From the NCBI GenBank assembly GCA_023135215.1, contig JAGLTP010000603.1, positions 1 to 8,257 of the forward strand: a stretch of DNA of 8,257 nt. The letters run 5' to 3'. Shown one piece after another: positions 6,861 to 8,257 of the stretch; position 1 is the stretch's first letter, and the number at the start of each line of letters is the position of its first letter. The notes under the pieces were generated by a model that was given only the letters and a program-made list of their open reading frames with translations, made no database searches and was not told where the DNA came from. Both the position numbers and the translations under genes were made by a program. This DNA comes from Candidatus Heimdallarchaeota archaeon (GTDB taxonomy: Archaea; Asgardarchaeota; Heimdallarchaeia; Heimdallarchaeales; Heimdallarchaeaceae).

Positions 6861-7090
6861 GATAATTTTGTCAATAAAATTCCTATTATCAATAGACCAA
6901 CACCAAAAGTCAAACTTATTCCAATATCTATCCAAGCTATTGCTACATTGTTTGTTTTCATTGAAGCTCTCTATGCCTCTACCATATATGTCAATGGCAG
7001 CATCTTTGAGATTACGTTTATAACAGGTAATCCTGAAACATCAAAGAAAGCACTACTAAGAAACATCATTGGAAAAGCTATAAAAATTTC
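6851..7090 (-). pseudogene. Remnant of an ABC-2-type permease C-terminus
   Basis: The minus strand from 7090 down to a TAA at 6853-6851 encodes 79 residues interrupted once by TAG (6973-6971). The first part contains FPMMFLSSAFFDV, then ISKMLPLTYMVEA. In intact ABC-2 permeases this pattern (FP.hFLSG.FFP, then PLTY.v.alR) marks TM5 and the loop after it. The TAG falls where these proteins have Leu before Arg-Ala. Beyond it, residues 41-79 read as the final TM helix (ISLTFGVGLLIIGILLTK) with a basic end. The front four TM helices are absent, because the intact DUF998-like gene ends immediately upstream. It is therefore a truncated, broken gene of an exporter membrane subunit. No ATPase gene is present. 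Recognition is by motif only, and the fragment has no start codon or ribosome-binding site of its own. Confidence 0.72.
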
Positions 7091-7816
7091 CTACTGCAGT
7101 GCCTGTTGTATCAATGCTCGTTTTTTTTCATATAGATAAGCACCGATTCCTTGTAATCCGTAAACAAGAGTAACTATAAAAATGAAAATTGTGTGTCCTC
7201 CTCGACGAGTCATTGAAAATAATGGTTGTCCATATATTGTCCCCACAATTACTGCTGTTAATAATAAGATGGTAACAACAACCATAGCTAAATATGAATA
7301 AGCGTTTAATCTTGGAAAATCTTTCTCAATAAAGAATACGATTGTATAACATAGGATTGCAGTAAACAGGAAAGCTGGACCTGAAAAGACGAATTTCAAA
7401 TGTGCAGTTATTCGAGTATCTGCTGGTGAGAATGCTATTCCTAAATAAAGAACAAACTGAACGATACCACAGAGGGATCCAAAGATGCTTAACCACTTGG
7501 TCGACCTTTTCTTTTGGAAATATTTCCAAATAAGAGAATAAAATCCTAATACAATAATTGCCATCATAGTTAAAGCGCTAGCATAAAGTGCAAATGAAAT
7601 AGTATTTGATTCTCCATTATAAGCTGTTGTTCTACCTAAATCACTAATGGGATTGTACAATAGGTTAAAACCTTCTGCTGAATAATCTTGCCAATGTCCT
7701 CCGGGATAGAAATTAATAGCAAGACCAAAAAGAACAATAACAATTACTGAAATACAGGCAAGTGTAAGAAAAACAAATTGCAATCTCTTTTCTTTCTCCA
7801 AAACAATCCTCTTCAA
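7091..7816 (-). CDS. DUF998-like six-TM membrane protein
   Basis: This 241-residue protein has six hydrophobic helices near residues 14-37, 71-97, 107-130, 142-163, 173-195 and 207-229. The loop after TM1 contains YPGG (37-40) and NPISDLGRT (55-63), and a FSPAD.....H motif (129-139) precedes TM4. These are the marks I associate with DUF998 membrane proteins, which have no established biochemical role. The assignment is from motif and topology, not a search. The start is a TTG at 7816 with no Shine-Dalgarno site. No ATG precedes it in frame, so a short-leader transcript is likely. The stop is TAG at 7093-7091, and the ABC-2 remnant continues in the same frame directly after it. The gene is divergent from the flavin-binding gene, with a 105-base shared promoter region. 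Confidence 0.82.
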   Translation of the reverse strand: MKRIVLEKEKRLQFVFLTLACISVIVIVLFGLAINFYPGGHWQDYSAEGFNLLYNPISDLGRTTAYNGESNTISFALYASALTMMAIIVLGFYSLIWKYFQKKRSTKWLSIFGSLCGIVQFVLYLGIAFSPADTRITAHLKFVFSGPAFLFTAILCYTIVFFIEKDFPRLNAYSYLAMVVVTILLLTAVIVGTIYGQPLFSMTRRGGHTIFIFIVTLVYGLQGIGAYLYEKKRALIQQALQ

Positions 7817-7857
7817 GTATTTTAAGCTGAAATTATGATTTTGAATATCTCAATATA

Positions 7858-7865
7858 ATTTATAT
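7858..7865 (-). promoter_or_regulatory. Candidate TATA box of the DUF998-like gene
   Basis: ATATAAAT on the minus strand predicts a start near 7833-7836, about 20 bases before the TTG. The octamer equals that of the MFS promoter, but no clear BRE precedes it. The surroundings are very AT-rich, which limits confidence. Confidence 0.38.
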
Positions 7866-7881
7866 GCAATTAATTCATCTA

Positions 7882-7889
7882 CTTATAAG
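7882..7889 (+). promoter_or_regulatory. Candidate TATA box of the flavin-binding gene
   Basis: CTTATAAG, a perfect palindrome, would place transcription starting near 7910-7914. That gives a leader of about ten bases without a Shine-Dalgarno site before ATG 7922. An alternative AT-rich box, GATAAATAAATAT (about 7898-7910), is too close to the ATG for normal spacing. Confidence 0.3.
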
Positions 7890-7921
7890 ACATGTTTGAT
7901 AAATAAATATTGGCGTTTGTA

Positions 7922-8257
7922 ATGAACAAGAAAAACTTCTCATTTTCATTCATTGAAAAGATGGTTAGAACTAAAACATTTGGGATTATTAACACAGTTA
8001 ATCAAGATGGATCTCCTCATTCAACAGGGGTTCTTTATGGAGTTTCTTCACCTGAAAAAAAATTTGCATTATATATAGCGACATCTAAGAAATACAAAAA
8101 AGCTGTAAATATCAAAAGAAATCCTACAGTTTCCTTCATTATTACATTTCCACATCATTATCTTAGATTCGCACCTTCTAGTACAATAACCTTCAGTGGA
8201 AAAGCAGAAATCCTTCCCTTTGAAAATAAAGAATTACTAGCGATTTTCTATGAAAAA
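7922..8257 (+). CDS. Pyridoxamine-5'-phosphate-oxidase-like FMN-binding split-barrel protein (5' part)
   Basis: The reading frame runs open from ATG 7922 to the window edge, giving 112 residues without a stop. The order of elements matches the N-terminal half of PNPOx-like split barrels. FGIINTVNQDGSPHSTGVLY (20-39) forms the first strands with the DG.PH turn. LYIATSKKYKKAVNIKRNP (50-68) is the usual phosphate-contacting T...K segment followed by the N.....P helix, and VSFIIT is the next strand. ITFSGKAEILP (89-99) is the G.A strand. Such proteins are cytosolic dimers that bind FMN, F420 or haem. Which cofactor, and whether it is an enzyme, cannot be told from this half. True PdxH is unlikely on sequence feel alone. 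A second in-frame ATG lies at 7961 but would cut into the fold's lead-in. The full length is unknown. Confidence 0.85.
   Translation, partial: MNKKNFSFSFIEKMVRTKTFGIINTVNQDGSPHSTGVLYGVSSPEKKFALYIATSKKYKKAVNIKRNPTVSFIITFPHHYLRFAPSSTITFSGKAEILPFENKELLAIFYEK

Noticed and set aside
6948..7139. A 63-residue plus-strand frame between the SPFH and DUF998-like genes
   Set aside because: It lies antisense to the ABC-2 remnant and to the end of the DUF998-like gene, has no Shine-Dalgarno site, and its peptide looks like a complement shadow.

Overview
The window is AT-rich (about two thirds A+T by eye) and looks archaeal. Several genes have TATA-like boxes at archaeal spacing, one with a BRE-like element. 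Ribosome-binding sites match the GAGGTG core, one gene appears leaderless, and T-rich tracts serve as terminators. A RING/PHD-class zinc finger on a large membrane protein and an SPFH protein with double zinc ribbons would suit an Asgard archaeon. That assignment is inference; no rRNA or universal marker gene is present.

Left part (1-4256): a possible divergent gene start runs off the left edge (1-68, minus). Next is a two-gene plus-strand operon. Its first gene encodes a 902-residue, many-pass membrane protein built from internally duplicated modules. It overlaps by ATGA a gene for a 451-residue membrane protein with about eight TM segments, followed by a C4 zinc ribbon, a cross-brace zinc finger and an acidic tail. 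The shared membrane layout and coupled translation suggest one complex. This unit is the most novel part of the window.

Middle (4257-6850): a minus-strand MFS transporter with a histidine-rich loop converges on the operon. It diverges from a plus-strand gene for an SPFH (YdjI / virion-core-like) protein with two C-terminal zinc ribbons. A T-rich terminator follows that gene.

Right part (6851-8257): on the minus strand lies a remnant of an ABC-2 permease C-terminus, broken by an in-frame TAG. It is preceded, in the same frame, by an intact DUF998-like six-TM protein. Divergent from this is the 5' part of a pyridoxamine-5'-phosphate-oxidase-like (FMN split-barrel) gene that runs off the right edge.

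Most products are membrane-embedded or membrane-associated, and three carry likely metal-binding elements. No tRNA, rRNA, CRISPR array, insertion sequence or phage gene was seen.
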